Below, one piece after another: positions 52,920 through 61,804 of a stretch of 64,000 bases of DNA. Below the pieces are notes generated by a model. That model was given only the letters and a program-made list of their open reading frames with translations. It searched no databases and had not been told where the DNA came from. The translations under genes were made by a program, and so were the position numbers. How positions within the stretch are numbered: the first letter of the stretch is position 1; every line of letters starts with the position of its first letter. The DNA is taken from the NCBI RefSeq assembly GCF_900099555.1, contig NZ_FMWM01000002.1, positions 816,018 through 880,017 of the forward strand. Direction: 5' to 3'. The DNA comes from Peptoniphilus raoultii. Lineage in GTDB: Bacteria; Bacillota; Clostridia; Tissierellales; Peptoniphilaceae.

Positions 52920-54932
52920 ATGATTAGTAAAGTTTTTGGAAATAGATATGAAATTTTAGAAAAAATTGGCACCGGCGGAATGGGTAATGTTTATAAGGCT
53001 CATGACTCTAGGCTAGATAGAATTGTAGCCATAAAAGTTTTAAAGCTGGAGTATAATGACGACAATAATTTTATTAGAAAATTTAAAAGAGAATCTTTGG
53101 CGGCAGCAAGTATTTCTCATCCCAACATTGTTAGCATTTATGATGTGGGTTCAGAAACAATTGATGGTGATGTTGTCCATTATATTGTTATGGAATATAT
53201 TGACGGAAAAACCTTAAAGGAATTAATAAATGAGGAGGGCAGACTTTCTGAAAAAAGAGCCTTAAATTATGCTCTTCAAATTGCAGAGGCTTTAAAAACC
53301 GCTCACTCAAAACATATTGTCCATAGGGATATAAAATCTCAAAACATTATGGTAACCAAAGATGATAGAGTAAAAGTTACAGATTTTGGAATTGCAAGAG
53401 TTGCTGACAACACAACTGTTACTGCAACAAATGCTGTTATGGGAAGCGTACATTATTTTTCACCAGAGCAGGCAAGAGGAGCAAAAGTTGATAACAGAAG
53501 TGATATTTATTCTATGGGAATAGTCTTATATGAAATGTTAACAGGAACTCTTCCCTTTGATGCAGATAATCCAGTTTCCATTGCTCTAATGCAGGTACAA
53601 ACAAATATGCCAAGACCTTCAGATAAGGTTAAAAGTTTGTCATCGGCCGTTGATGATTTAGTTTTAAAAATGACAAGGAAAGATCCTAATAAAAGATATT
53701 CAGATGTCTACGAATTAATTAAGGACATTAAATCAGTTTCAATTAATGGAAGGGTTCAAAGTCCATATTCTTCTTATCAAAAAGAAGACAGTGATGCAAC
53801 AAGCGTGATTGAACCAGGAATCTTTATGCCTTCAAAGGATAATGCTTATAATTCTTATAACAATAGAAGTAAACCAAGGCCTGAAAGGGATGTTCCCAAA
53901 AAGCCCTCTAAGAAAAATTCAGCTGCTCCTGCAATTCTAGGAATCTTTTGTGCAATTATCATTGTATTTTTGCTTGCAAAAGTTGCCCCAAAAGCTATTG
54001 CTGGAATCCATAGTAATGAAGAAGTAGAACAAGTTGAAGTAGTTAATGTTGTAGGCTCATCAAAGGGCGAAGCGGAAGCTAAACTTGACAGCCAAGGCCT
54101 AAAATTTTCAATTTCAACTAGCGAAGATCCAACAAAAAAATCTCAAGAAGTTTTATCTCAAGATCCAGCTGCCGGAACTGTTGTTGATAAGGGAACCACA
54201 GTTAGTCTTGTAATAAATTCAATCCCTGATGATGTAGAAGTTCCAAATTTAAAAAATTATACCTTGGAACTTGCTGAAGAAAAGTTAAATAATTCAGGTT
54301 TAAAAGTTGGAGAAGTTGAAAATGAATTTAATGAAGAAATAGAAGCCGAAAAAATTATTTATACAGAACCAGCTGCTGGAGAAAGAGTGGCAAGAGGCAT
54401 GGAGATAAAATTATTTATTTCAAAGGGAATTGACGAAAGTCCAGTTGTCTACAATTCATCCTTTAGAGGAATGGATCCAAAAGCTCCCAAGGAACAGCTT
54501 GAAAAGCTTGGTCTTGTAGTGGAATTAAAAGAAGGCTATTCAGGAGAAGTAAATAAGGGAGAAATTTATAAAATTGATCCAAAACCAGGAACAGAACTTG
54601 CAAAGGGTTCAACAGTAACTTTTTATATTTCCAAGGGTCCTGAAACGGGAGATATTATTGATGATGGCTCAGATTCTGAAAGTGAAAATGAAAATACGGG
54701 CAAATCTGATGTTTCAACTTACACCTACACCTTAAAAGTTCCTGATGATGGAAAAACTCACAATGTTAAGGCTTATAGAGTTGTGAACTCCAGAGGAGAA
54801 GAAGTTTCAGAAGGTCCTGTTTGGGATTACAATAGGGATCCAGGAACAACAGATAAAATTGAATTAATTGGCAAGGGAACCTATGAAATTTACCTTGATG
54901 ACCAATATGTAACAAGAGAAGTAGTGAAATAA
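52920..54932 (+). CDS. prkC: PASTA-domain serine/threonine kinase
   Basis: ATG 52,920 (670 residues) is preferred over the overlapping 52,905. The cytoplasmic kinase domain has GTGGMGNVYKAHD, AIKVLK, HRDIKSQNIM, DFGIARV and GSVHYFSPEQARG. A membrane helix follows near residue 350 (AILGIFCAIIIVFLLAKVAP). Three PASTA repeats then bind peptidoglycan stem or muropeptides outside (VVNVVGSSKGEAEAKLDSQG, VPNLKNYTLELAEEKLNNSG, SSFRGMDPKAPKEQLEKLGL). A fourth, non-PASTA domain of about 75 residues ends the protein. It senses wall state and phosphorylates division and wall proteins. Confidence 0.95.
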   Translation: MISKVFGNRYEILEKIGTGGMGNVYKAHDSRLDRIVAIKVLKLEYNDDNNFIRKFKRESLAAASISHPNIVSIYDVGSETIDGDVVHYIVMEYIDGKTLKELINEEGRLSEKRALNYALQIAEALKTAHSKHIVHRDIKSQNIMVTKDDRVKVTDFGIARVADNTTVTATNAVMGSVHYFSPEQARGAKVDNRSDIYSMGIVLYEMLTGTLPFDADNPVSIALMQVQTNMPRPSDKVKSLSSAVDDLVLKMTRKDPNKRYSDVYELIKDIKSVSINGRVQSPYSSYQKEDSDATSVIEPGIFMPSKDNAYNSYNNRSKPRPERDVPKKPSKKNSAAPAILGIFCAIIIVFLLAKVAPKAIAGIHSNEEVEQVEVVNVVGSSKGEAEAKLDSQGLKFSISTSEDPTKKSQEVLSQDPAAGTVVDKGTTVSLVINSIPDDVEVPNLKNYTLELAEEKLNNSGLKVGEVENEFNEEIEAEKIIYTEPAAGERVARGMEIKLFISKGIDESPVVYNSSFRGMDPKAPKEQLEKLGLVVELKEGYSGEVNKGEIYKIDPKPGTELAKGSTVTFYISKGPETGDIIDDGSDSESENENTGKSDVSTYTYTLKVPDDGKTHNVKAYRVVNSRGEEVSEGPVWDYNRDPGTTDKIELIGKGTYEIYLDDQYVTREVVK

Positions 54933-55789
54933 TGAAGGGAAAAATTATTAAGCTGACAGGTGGTTTTTACTATATAAAATCAGGAGATGAAATTATAGAA
55001 ACAAGAGCCAAGGGAGCCTTTAGATATTTAAATGAAAGTCCTATAGTCGGCGATAATGTAGAATTTCAATATGATAATAAAAGTCTGGGATATATTCAAA
55101 AGATATATCCCAGAAAAAATATACTCACAAGGCCCAAGGTTTCAAATGTTGATCTTGCCCTAATTGTCGTACCCTTAAAAAATCCAGACTACAATTTAAC
55201 TCTTATTGATAAAATGATTGCTCAAGTTGAAAACTCGAGCATAGAAATTTTTATTGTTGTCAACAAGTCTGATTTAAATTTTGAAGAGGCAAAAAAAATA
55301 AAAGAAATTTATGAAAGGGCAGGTTTTAAAAGTCTTGAAATTTCTGCCACAGAATATTTAAATATGGAGCTTTTAAAGGAAAAATTAAAAAATAAAACTA
55401 CAGCCCTTTGCGGAGTGAGTGGGAGTGGAAAGTCAACAATTTCTTCCTATATCCTAAATAGGGAAATTGTGTGTGGAGAGGTTTCCAAAAAAAATGGAAG
55501 GGGAAGGCACACCACAAGGCACACGGAATTGTTATTTAATGAAGACTATTATATTTTTGACACACCAGGCTTTTCTTCCCTCGATCTCAATATAAAGTCT
55601 GAAGATTTGGTCCATTATTTTAGAGAATTTGAAAAGTATTTAGGGGGTTGTAAATTTAATAATTGCAAGCACTTAAATGAACCAGGTTGCCAAATTAAGG
55701 AAAAAGTTAAGGAGGGGGAAATCCCCCAAAGCCGCTATGAAAATTATAAATACTTATATGAAGAATTAAAATCAAAGGAGGAATATTAA
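54932..55789 (+). CDS. rsgA: Ribosome small subunit GTPase A
   Basis: The 285-residue protein is a circularly permuted GTPase that helps mature the 30S subunit. The OB-fold comes first. The permuted motifs then appear in the order G4 (VVNKSDL), G1 (GVSGSGKSTISS, slightly unlike the usual GVGKSS form) and G3 (DTPGFSSLDL), and the C-terminal zinc site is CKFNNCKHLNEPGC. It overlaps the prkC stop by one base and rpe by one, a tight operon. Confidence 0.95.
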   Translation: MKGKIIKLTGGFYYIKSGDEIIETRAKGAFRYLNESPIVGDNVEFQYDNKSLGYIQKIYPRKNILTRPKVSNVDLALIVVPLKNPDYNLTLIDKMIAQVENSSIEIFIVVNKSDLNFEEAKKIKEIYERAGFKSLEISATEYLNMELLKEKLKNKTTALCGVSGSGKSTISSYILNREIVCGEVSKKNGRGRHTTRHTELLFNEDYYIFDTPGFSSLDLNIKSEDLVHYFREFEKYLGGCKFNNCKHLNEPGCQIKEKVKEGEIPQSRYENYKYLYEELKSKEEY

Positions 55790-56433
55790 TGCTTTCACCA
55801 TCAATTTTATCAGCAGATTTTACTGATATAAAGAAAGATTTTAAGATAATGGAAGAGGGAGGATGCGATTTTATCCATGTGGACATTATGGACGGAAATT
55901 ATGTCCCAAACATTTCTTTTGGCCCTTCAATTGTGGGTCAATTTAGAAAACTTACAGAAATCCCCTTTGACACCCACTTAATGATTGAAAGACCAGAAAA
56001 TTATGTTGAAGAATTTGCAAAAGCTGGGTCAAATATTTTAACTATCCATCCACAGACAACAAAGCACTTGGATAGAACCTTAAATTTAATTAAGGCCCAT
56101 GGAATGAAATGCGGCGTGGCTTTAAATCCAAGCGATGATTTAAGCGGCCTTAAATATATTTTAAAGGATTTATATTTAGTTTTAATTATGAGCGTAAACC
56201 CAGGCTTTGGAGGTCAATCCTTTATTCCATCTGCCCTTAAAAAAATTAAGGACCTAAGAAAAATTATTGATGAAAATTCCTATGAAACCTTAATTGAAGT
56301 TGACGGAGGAGTAAAACTTGAAAATGCCAAGGAAGTCCTTGATGCAGGAGCTGACATTTTAGTTTCAGGCTCAGGAGTTTTTAAGGGAGATGCAGCCAAA
56401 AATATAAAAAAATTTAAAGAGCTTATGAAATGA
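55789..56433 (+). CDS. rpe: Ribulose-phosphate 3-epimerase
   Basis: The 214-residue TIM-barrel enzyme interconverts ribulose-5-P and xylulose-5-P in the pentose phosphate pathway. Motifs are LSPSILSADF, HVDIMDGNYVPNISFG, DTHLMIERPENYV, MSVNPGFGGQSFIP and VDGGVKLENAKEVLDAGADI. The metal-binding His and Asp residues are present. It overlaps both neighbours (rsgA by one base, thiN by four). Confidence 0.96.
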   Translation: MLSPSILSADFTDIKKDFKIMEEGGCDFIHVDIMDGNYVPNISFGPSIVGQFRKLTEIPFDTHLMIERPENYVEEFAKAGSNILTIHPQTTKHLDRTLNLIKAHGMKCGVALNPSDDLSGLKYILKDLYLVLIMSVNPGFGGQSFIPSALKKIKDLRKIIDENSYETLIEVDGGVKLENAKEVLDAGADILVSGSGVFKGDAAKNIKKFKELMK

Positions 56434-57065
56434 AAAAGGCTTTAATTGTAGCGGGCGGTTCTCCTATTTCCAAAGAAAATTTAAGCCCCTATTTCAACAG
56501 ATATATTGTGGCTGCCGATAGGGGAACGGATATGTTAAAAGAATATGGCATAAGACCAGATTTAATAATTGGCGATATGGATTCTGTTTCAAAAGAAGGG
56601 GAAAAATTTATTGAAGAAGAAAATATTAAAAGAGAAATTTTCCCATACAAAAAAAATTTAACGGATACGGAAATTTGCCTTGAAAAATTAATTAAATGTG
56701 GATTTAAAGATATAGTCCTTGTAAATACTAGAGGGACAAGGTTTGACCATGAACTTGCATCAGTTTTTCTTCTCCAAAAACTCTATAAGAAAAATATTAA
56801 TGGAAAAATTATTGACAACAACAATGAGATTTTTTATAGGGAAAGAGGGACCTATAATTTTTCAAAGGATGACAAAAAATATATTTCCATCATTTCCTTA
56901 AGTCATGAAAGTATTTTTTCAACAGAAGGCATGGCCTATGAGGTTAAAAGGATTTCAATTTTCAGGGAAAATCCAGGCCTTGGCGTTTCTAATGAAATAA
57001 TAAAAGAAAGAGCAAGTATAAAAATTCACAGGGGAAAAGTTTTTATAATAAAAAGTAAGGACTGA
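56430..57065 (+). CDS. thiN: Thiamine pyrophosphokinase
   Basis: The 211-residue enzyme makes thiamine diphosphate. It has AADRGTDMLKEYGIRPDLII, GDMDSVS, FPYKKNLTDTEICLEKLIKC and NTRGTRFDHELASVF, the typical catalytic and dimer motifs. It is the last gene of the rlmN-to-thiN operon in the order rsgA-rpe-thiN found in Bacilli and Clostridia. A new promoter for rpmB follows. Confidence 0.93.
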   Translation: MKKALIVAGGSPISKENLSPYFNRYIVAADRGTDMLKEYGIRPDLIIGDMDSVSKEGEKFIEEENIKREIFPYKKNLTDTEICLEKLIKCGFKDIVLVNTRGTRFDHELASVFLLQKLYKKNINGKIIDNNNEIFYRERGTYNFSKDDKKYISIISLSHESIFSTEGMAYEVKRISIFRENPGLGVSNEIIKERASIKIHRGKVFIIKSKD

Positions 57066-57096
57066 ATTTTTGAAATTTTAATATGTAAAAAATTAT

Positions 57097-57125
57097 TTGC
57101 AAAAGCATGAAATTTTTGGTAAAAT
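57097..57125 (+). promoter_or_regulatory. Promoter of rpmB
   Basis: TTGCAA (57,097-57,102) and TAAAAT (57,120-57,125) are separated by 17 bases, 38 bases before rpmB. Confidence 0.6.
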
Positions 57126-57163
57126 AAGTAAACGTGTAAAAGATAAATTTTAGGAGGTGTGAT

Positions 57164-57355
57164 ATGTCAAAGAAGTGTGAAATTTGCGGTAAGCAAAAAG
57201 TTTTTGGAAATAAAATTTCCTTCTCTCACTCTCGCAGCAATAGAAGCTGGGCTCCTAATATAAGAAGAGTCAGAGCTGTTGTCAACGGTTCTACAAAGAG
57301 GATTAATGTTTGTACAAGATGTTTGAGATCAGGAAAAGTTGAACGTGCAATTTAA
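57164..57355 (+). CDS. rpmB: 50S ribosomal protein L28
   Basis: The 63-residue protein starts MSKKCEICGKQKVFGNKISF and has SRSNRSWAPNIRRVRAVVNG and a final CTRCLRSGKV. The two CxxC pairs mark the zinc-binding form of L28. It starts at ATG behind TAGGAGG and is followed by two hairpins. It stands alone, with its own promoter, as in many Firmicutes. Confidence 0.96.
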   Translation: MSKKCEICGKQKVFGNKISFSHSRSNRSWAPNIRRVRAVVNGSTKRINVCTRCLRSGKVERAI

Positions 57356-57399
57356 AAGGGATCGGCGAGGTCCTTTTTTGCTATATAAAAATAATTTTT

Positions 57400-57425
57400 A
57401 AGTCCTAAATTTTAGGACTTTTTTT
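57400..57425 (+). terminator. Terminator after rpmB
   Basis: Arms AAGTCCTA and TAGGACTT (within an AAATTT centre) are followed by five T's. A weaker hairpin with a T-run lies just before it at about 57,355-57,379. Confidence 0.75.
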
Positions 57426-57505
57426 AATGACCCCTGCAAATTATAAAATATTTTTAAAGTTGGAAACTTTCTGTTATAATAATAGCAGTACAAGGAGGTG
57501 CCCAT

Positions 57506-57859
57506 ATGCCGGCAATTATAAATACTGAGTTAGGAAATATTGTTATAGATAATAATGTAATAGCTAATATTGCGGGGATTTCCGCCATGGAAAGCTATGG
57601 TATTGTTGGAATGGCATCTAAAAATGCTACTGACGGTATTTTTGAACTTTTAAAATTTGAAAATCTTTCTAAGGGAATTAAAGTTAACACTGAAAATAAT
57701 GAAATAAATATAGAACTTCATGTGATTTTAGAATATGGAGTAAAAATTTCCGTTGTTGGAGAGAATATTATTGAAAGAGTAAAATTTAATATTGAAAATT
57801 TAACAGGTTTAAATATTGATAATATTGAAGTTCTAGTTGAGGGAATTAGACTTAAGTAG
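57506..57859 (+). CDS. Asp23/Gls24-family protein (YloU-like)
   Basis: The 117-residue protein has the Asp23 pattern (TELGNIVIDNNVIANIAGIS, ESYGIVGMASKN, EINIELHVILEYGVKISVVG) and a final NIDNIEVLVEGIRL. Such proteins are linked to envelope stress. In the order rpmB-yloU-yloV-recG the partner is the DAK2 protein encoded next, suggesting a joint role in lipid metabolism or envelope upkeep. It starts at ATG behind AAGGAGGTG. Confidence 0.9.
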   Translation: MPAIINTELGNIVIDNNVIANIAGISAMESYGIVGMASKNATDGIFELLKFENLSKGIKVNTENNEINIELHVILEYGVKISVVGENIIERVKFNIENLTGLNIDNIEVLVEGIRLK

Positions 57860-57870
57860 TGGAGGTTAAA

Positions 57871-59529
57871 TTGGAAACTAAGATTATAGATGGAAAGCTA
57901 TTAAGGGAAATTTTTGTAGGTGCAGTTAATCATCTTATTTCAAAAAAGGAAGAGATTAATGCCCTAAATGTTTTTCCCGTTCCTGATGGAGATACGGGAA
58001 CTAATATGTCTTTAACAGGTAAATCAGCTTTAAAACAAATTGAAGGGCTTAAGGGAAATTTAACTACTGGAGATGTTGCCAAGGCAGCTGCAAGGGGTGC
58101 TCTTATGGGGGCAAGAGGAAATTCCGGAGTCATTCTTTCACAATTTTTAAGAGGATTTTCAGAATCCTTAGAAGGATCAGAAAGCACAAATATTTCTCAA
58201 ATTGCTCAAGCCTTTAAAAAGGCATCTGAAACAACTTATAAGGCAGTAATGAAACCAGTTGAAGGAACAATTTTAACCGTTGGTAGAGAAACAGCTGATT
58301 ATGCCTTAAAAATATATAAAAAATTTAATATTTTTGAAGATTTTTTATTAGAAACTATTAAATATGCAAATATTTCTTTAGATAAGACTCCTGAAAAACT
58401 CCCCACTCTTAAGGAAGCAGGCGTTGTAGATGCAGGAGGCAAGGGACTTGTAACCCTACTTGAAGGGGCTCTTTTAGTTTTAAAGGGAGAAGAAATTTTA
58501 AATCTTATAGATGATGATGTCCTAAAACAAAAAAAGCAAAAGGATATTAATTTTGGCGAGGCTGATCTTTCTTTAAAATATGGTTATTGCACAGAATTTG
58601 TCATTCAAACAGACAGTGAAGAAGTAGAAGAATTTAGATCTAAACTTGCTCCTCTTGGGGACTGTCTTTTAGTTGTCGGCGGTGGCGGAAGCGGAATTAT
58701 TAAAGTTCATGTTCACACAAATCACCCGGGCAAGGCTCTTGAATATGCCTGCGAACTTGGCCTTCTTCAAGATATAAAAATTGACAATATGAGATTTCAA
58801 CACAGGGAAATTTTATTTAAGGAAGAGGAAGTTCAAAGGGCAAAGAAAAAGGAAGAAGAAAAAAGAGCTCCAAAGGAAAATGGCTTTGTTGTCGTTTCAA
58901 TGGGAGAGGGAATTTCAGAACTTTTTAAATCCTTAGGTTGTGATTATGTAGTAAATGGCGGCCAAACAATGAATCCTTCAACAGAAGATCTTTTAAAGGG
59001 AGCAAATGAAGTAAATGCCAATAATATTTTCATTCTTCCAAATAATTCTAATATTATTTTAGCGGCAGAAACTGCAAGGGACCTTTCAGAAAAAAATATT
59101 TTTGTAATCCCATCAAAATCTGTGCCAGGAGGTGTTGCAGCAATGCTTGCCTTTAATGACTCAAAGGATGGAAAAGAAAATGAAAGGGAAATGACAGAGG
59201 CCTTAAAAACTGTTGTTGATGCTCAGGTAACCTATGCTGTTAGAGATACTGTAATTGGTGAAAAGGAAGTTAAAAAAGGAGATTTTATTGGCCTTTCCCA
59301 CAAAAATTTATTGGCAGCAGGAACTGATTTAGAAGGCGTGGTATTTGAATTAATAGAAAATTTAATGGATGATGAAAAAACTCTGCTTACCCTTTATTAT
59401 GGTGAAGACGTTAAGAAGGAAGATGCAGAAAATATGTCATCACAACTTGAAGAAAAATATCCCAATATGGACATAGAATTAATTAAGGGTGATCAACCCA
59501 TTTACTATTATTTAATATCACTTGATTAA
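57871..59529 (+). CDS. DAK2-domain protein, fatty acid kinase-like (YloV/FakA)
   Basis: TTG 57,871 is chosen because GTGGAGG (57,859-57,865) fits as its ribosome binding site. The product has 552 residues. The N-terminal DhaL/DAK2 kinase domain has NALNVFPVPDGDTGTNMSLT (metal-binding aspartates), GARGNSGVILSQFLRGF and VDAGGKGLVTLLEG. A middle and a C-terminal domain (NGGQTMNPSTEDLLKGANEV) follow as in FakA, which phosphorylates fatty acids bound to FakB. The fakB partner is not in the window. Confidence 0.9.
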   Translation: METKIIDGKLLREIFVGAVNHLISKKEEINALNVFPVPDGDTGTNMSLTGKSALKQIEGLKGNLTTGDVAKAAARGALMGARGNSGVILSQFLRGFSESLEGSESTNISQIAQAFKKASETTYKAVMKPVEGTILTVGRETADYALKIYKKFNIFEDFLLETIKYANISLDKTPEKLPTLKEAGVVDAGGKGLVTLLEGALLVLKGEEILNLIDDDVLKQKKQKDINFGEADLSLKYGYCTEFVIQTDSEEVEEFRSKLAPLGDCLLVVGGGGSGIIKVHVHTNHPGKALEYACELGLLQDIKIDNMRFQHREILFKEEEVQRAKKKEEEKRAPKENGFVVVSMGEGISELFKSLGCDYVVNGGQTMNPSTEDLLKGANEVNANNIFILPNNSNIILAAETARDLSEKNIFVIPSKSVPGGVAAMLAFNDSKDGKENEREMTEALKTVVDAQVTYAVRDTVIGEKEVKKGDFIGLSHKNLLAAGTDLEGVVFELIENLMDDEKTLLTLYYGEDVKKEDAENMSSQLEEKYPNMDIELIKGDQPIYYYLISLD

Positions 59530-59535
59530 AAATTT

Positions 59536-59559
59536 AAGGAGCTTTCGGGCTCCTTTTTT
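59536..59559 (+). terminator. Terminator between the DAK2 gene and recG
   Basis: Arms AAGGAGC (59,536-59,542) and GCTCCTT (59,549-59,555) with loop TTTCGG run into T's. RecG starts only 14 bases later, so any recG transcription must read through or begin upstream. Confidence 0.75.
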
Positions 59560-59572
59560 GAAGGTGAAAAAA

Positions 59573-61582
59573 ATGAAAATAAATGATTCAATAGAAATTT
59601 TAAAGGGGGTTGGACCAAAAACTCTGAAACTTTTAAATAATCTTGGAATTTTTACAATAGAAGATTTGCTTTACCACTATCCTAACAGATATGAAGATTC
59701 TTCAAAAATATTGAAATTAAATGAAGGAGTTCCTGGCGAAAAGGGAACCTTTAGATGTAGGATTTTAAAAAATACTCAAGACAGAAGAATAAGAAAGGGC
59801 CTATACATATCAACTTTTTTAATTGAAGATGAAACGGCTAGGGCAAGCCTGACTTTTTTTAACAATAGATTTATTGGAAAATCCATTCATTATGGCGAAG
59901 AATACTTAGTTTATGGAAGATTTGAAAGATTTAAGGGTCTAATTCAAATAAGCTCCCCTGAAATTGAAAGGCTTTCTGAAATAAAAAATATAGGGAGAAT
60001 TAGGGCAATCTATCCCCTTACTCAGGGAATTAATAATAATCTCTTGGAAAAACTTTTTGCCCAAGTTTTACCCCTGAATTTATTTGAAAATAAGCTTCCA
60101 AAAGATCTTAGGGAAAAGTACGGACTTATGGAAAAAAATATGGCAATTGAAAATATTCACAGACCATCCAATAGAAAAGCCTATATAAGAGCCAGAAATA
60201 CCTTAATTTATGAAGAATTATTTTTCTTTGAACTTTCAATTTTGCAGCTTAAAAATAATAATATAAAAGATTCTGGCATAAAATTTGAAATTCACGATGA
60301 AGTTTTTGACCTTATAAAAAATCTTCCCTTTAAATTAACAAGTGGTCAAGAAAAAGTTTTAGATGAAATTTTTAAGGACATGGAAGAAGGGAAGGCAGTA
60401 AATAGGCTTTTACAAGGAGATGTTGGAAGTGGAAAGACAATTGTAACAGTAATTCTTTCTTACATAGCGAAATTAAATGGCTATCAAAGTGCAATAATGG
60501 CCCCAACAGAAATTTTAGCTAGCCAGCATTTCCAATCCTTTAGGTCTTTACTTGAAAGCCGTGGAGTCCACGTTCGTCTATTAGTGGGCTCAACTCCACC
60601 AAAGATTAAGGAAGAAATATTAAATGCTTTAAAAAATGGCCTTATTGATATTTTAATTGGCACCCATGCAATTATTGAAGAAAATGTCGAATTTTTTAAT
60701 CTAGGTCTTAATGTAATTGACGAGCAGCACAGATTTGGAGTTATTCAAAGGAAAAAGCTACAAGAAAAAAACAGATCTGCCGCCAATATTGTTATGAGCG
60801 CAACGCCAATTCCAAGAAGTTTATCCCTAATTTTATATGCTGATCTTGACCTTTCAGTTATTGACACCATGCCCATGGGCAGAAAAAAAATAAAAACTCT
60901 CTCTATAAATTCAAGTCAGGAAAAAGATGCCTTAAATTTTATAGGTCAAGAACTAAAAAATGGCAGACAAGCCTATGTTATTTGCTCTTTAATTGAAGAA
61001 AATGAAAATTTAGAAAATCTTGAAGCGGTGGAAGATGTATATGAAAAATTAAAATCTTTTTATAAGGATTTTAACGTTGCCCTCCTTCACGGCAGGCTAA
61101 CAGGTCAGGAAAAAAACCAAGTCATGGAAGACTTTAAAGAAAATAAAATACAGCTTATTGTTTCCACAACAGTTATTGAAGTTGGCATAAATGTTGCAAA
61201 TGCAAGTGTAATTATGGTCTATAATGCTGAGAGATTTGGCCTGGCAACCCTTCATCAGTTAAGGGGGAGAGTTGGAAGAGGATCATATCAAAGTTACTGC
61301 ATTTTATATAACAAGTCAAAAACTGAAATCTCTTGGCAGAGAATGAAAATTTTAACAGATTCTCAAGACGGATTTTATATAGCAAATAAAGATATGGAAT
61401 TAAGAGGTTTTGGCGATATTTTAGGGACAAGACAGTCAGGGCTTCCAAATTTAAGACTTGCAAACCCCTTAAGGAATATAAATATTTTAAAATATGCCCA
61501 CGAGGATGCAGGAAAATATTTAGATGAAAACAATAACACAATAAATATTTTTAAAAATGAATCCAAAAAACTAAATCTATAA
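59573..61582 (+). CDS. recG: ATP-dependent DNA helicase RecG
   Basis: ATG 59,573 behind GAAGGTG gives 669 residues. The earlier frame start at 59,522 covers the terminator and is not homologous. The wedge OB-fold domain (NSIEILKGVGPKTLKLLNNL-like start) is followed by helicase motifs LLQGDVGSGKTIV, MAPTEILASQH, VIDEQHRFGVIQR (DEQH box), MSATPIPRSLSL and QLRGRVGRGSYQSYC. It remodels stalled forks and Holliday junctions. It ends this chromosomal gene run. Confidence 0.96.
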   Translation: MKINDSIEILKGVGPKTLKLLNNLGIFTIEDLLYHYPNRYEDSSKILKLNEGVPGEKGTFRCRILKNTQDRRIRKGLYISTFLIEDETARASLTFFNNRFIGKSIHYGEEYLVYGRFERFKGLIQISSPEIERLSEIKNIGRIRAIYPLTQGINNNLLEKLFAQVLPLNLFENKLPKDLREKYGLMEKNMAIENIHRPSNRKAYIRARNTLIYEELFFFELSILQLKNNNIKDSGIKFEIHDEVFDLIKNLPFKLTSGQEKVLDEIFKDMEEGKAVNRLLQGDVGSGKTIVTVILSYIAKLNGYQSAIMAPTEILASQHFQSFRSLLESRGVHVRLLVGSTPPKIKEEILNALKNGLIDILIGTHAIIEENVEFFNLGLNVIDEQHRFGVIQRKKLQEKNRSAANIVMSATPIPRSLSLILYADLDLSVIDTMPMGRKKIKTLSINSSQEKDALNFIGQELKNGRQAYVICSLIEENENLENLEAVEDVYEKLKSFYKDFNVALLHGRLTGQEKNQVMEDFKENKIQLIVSTTVIEVGINVANASVIMVYNAERFGLATLHQLRGRVGRGSYQSYCILYNKSKTEISWQRMKILTDSQDGFYIANKDMELRGFGDILGTRQSGLPNLRLANPLRNINILKYAHEDAGKYLDENNNTINIFKNESKKLNL

Positions 61583-61680
61583 ATTTCAGAAAATTTACAG
61601 AAAATATAAGTCTTTAATTAATAAATTAAGATAAGTAATAAAAAAAGTAATTTTAGCCACTTGTCAGCGACTTGTGAAAG

Positions 61681-61702
61681 TAGTTCTCAGAACTATTTTT
61701 TT
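61681..61702 (+). terminator. Terminator after recG
   Basis: Arms TAGTTC and GAACTA around loop TCA are followed by eight T's. The 100 bases between recG and this site hold AT-rich DNA only. Confidence 0.6.
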
Positions 61703-61710
61703 AAGAATCG

Positions 61711-61739
61711 TTGACTTTTTTTTGCCCCTAGTATAAAAT
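61711..61739 (+). promoter_or_regulatory. Promoter of the TRAP transporter genes
   Basis: TTGACT (61,711-61,716) and TAAAAT (61,734-61,739) have a 17-base spacer. A 65-base leader follows before the gene. Confidence 0.65.
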
Positions 61740-61804
61740 ATAAGCATCAGATAAACATTTACATAGTAAATAGTTTATTTGGAATTTAATAGAGGAGGAT
61801 TATT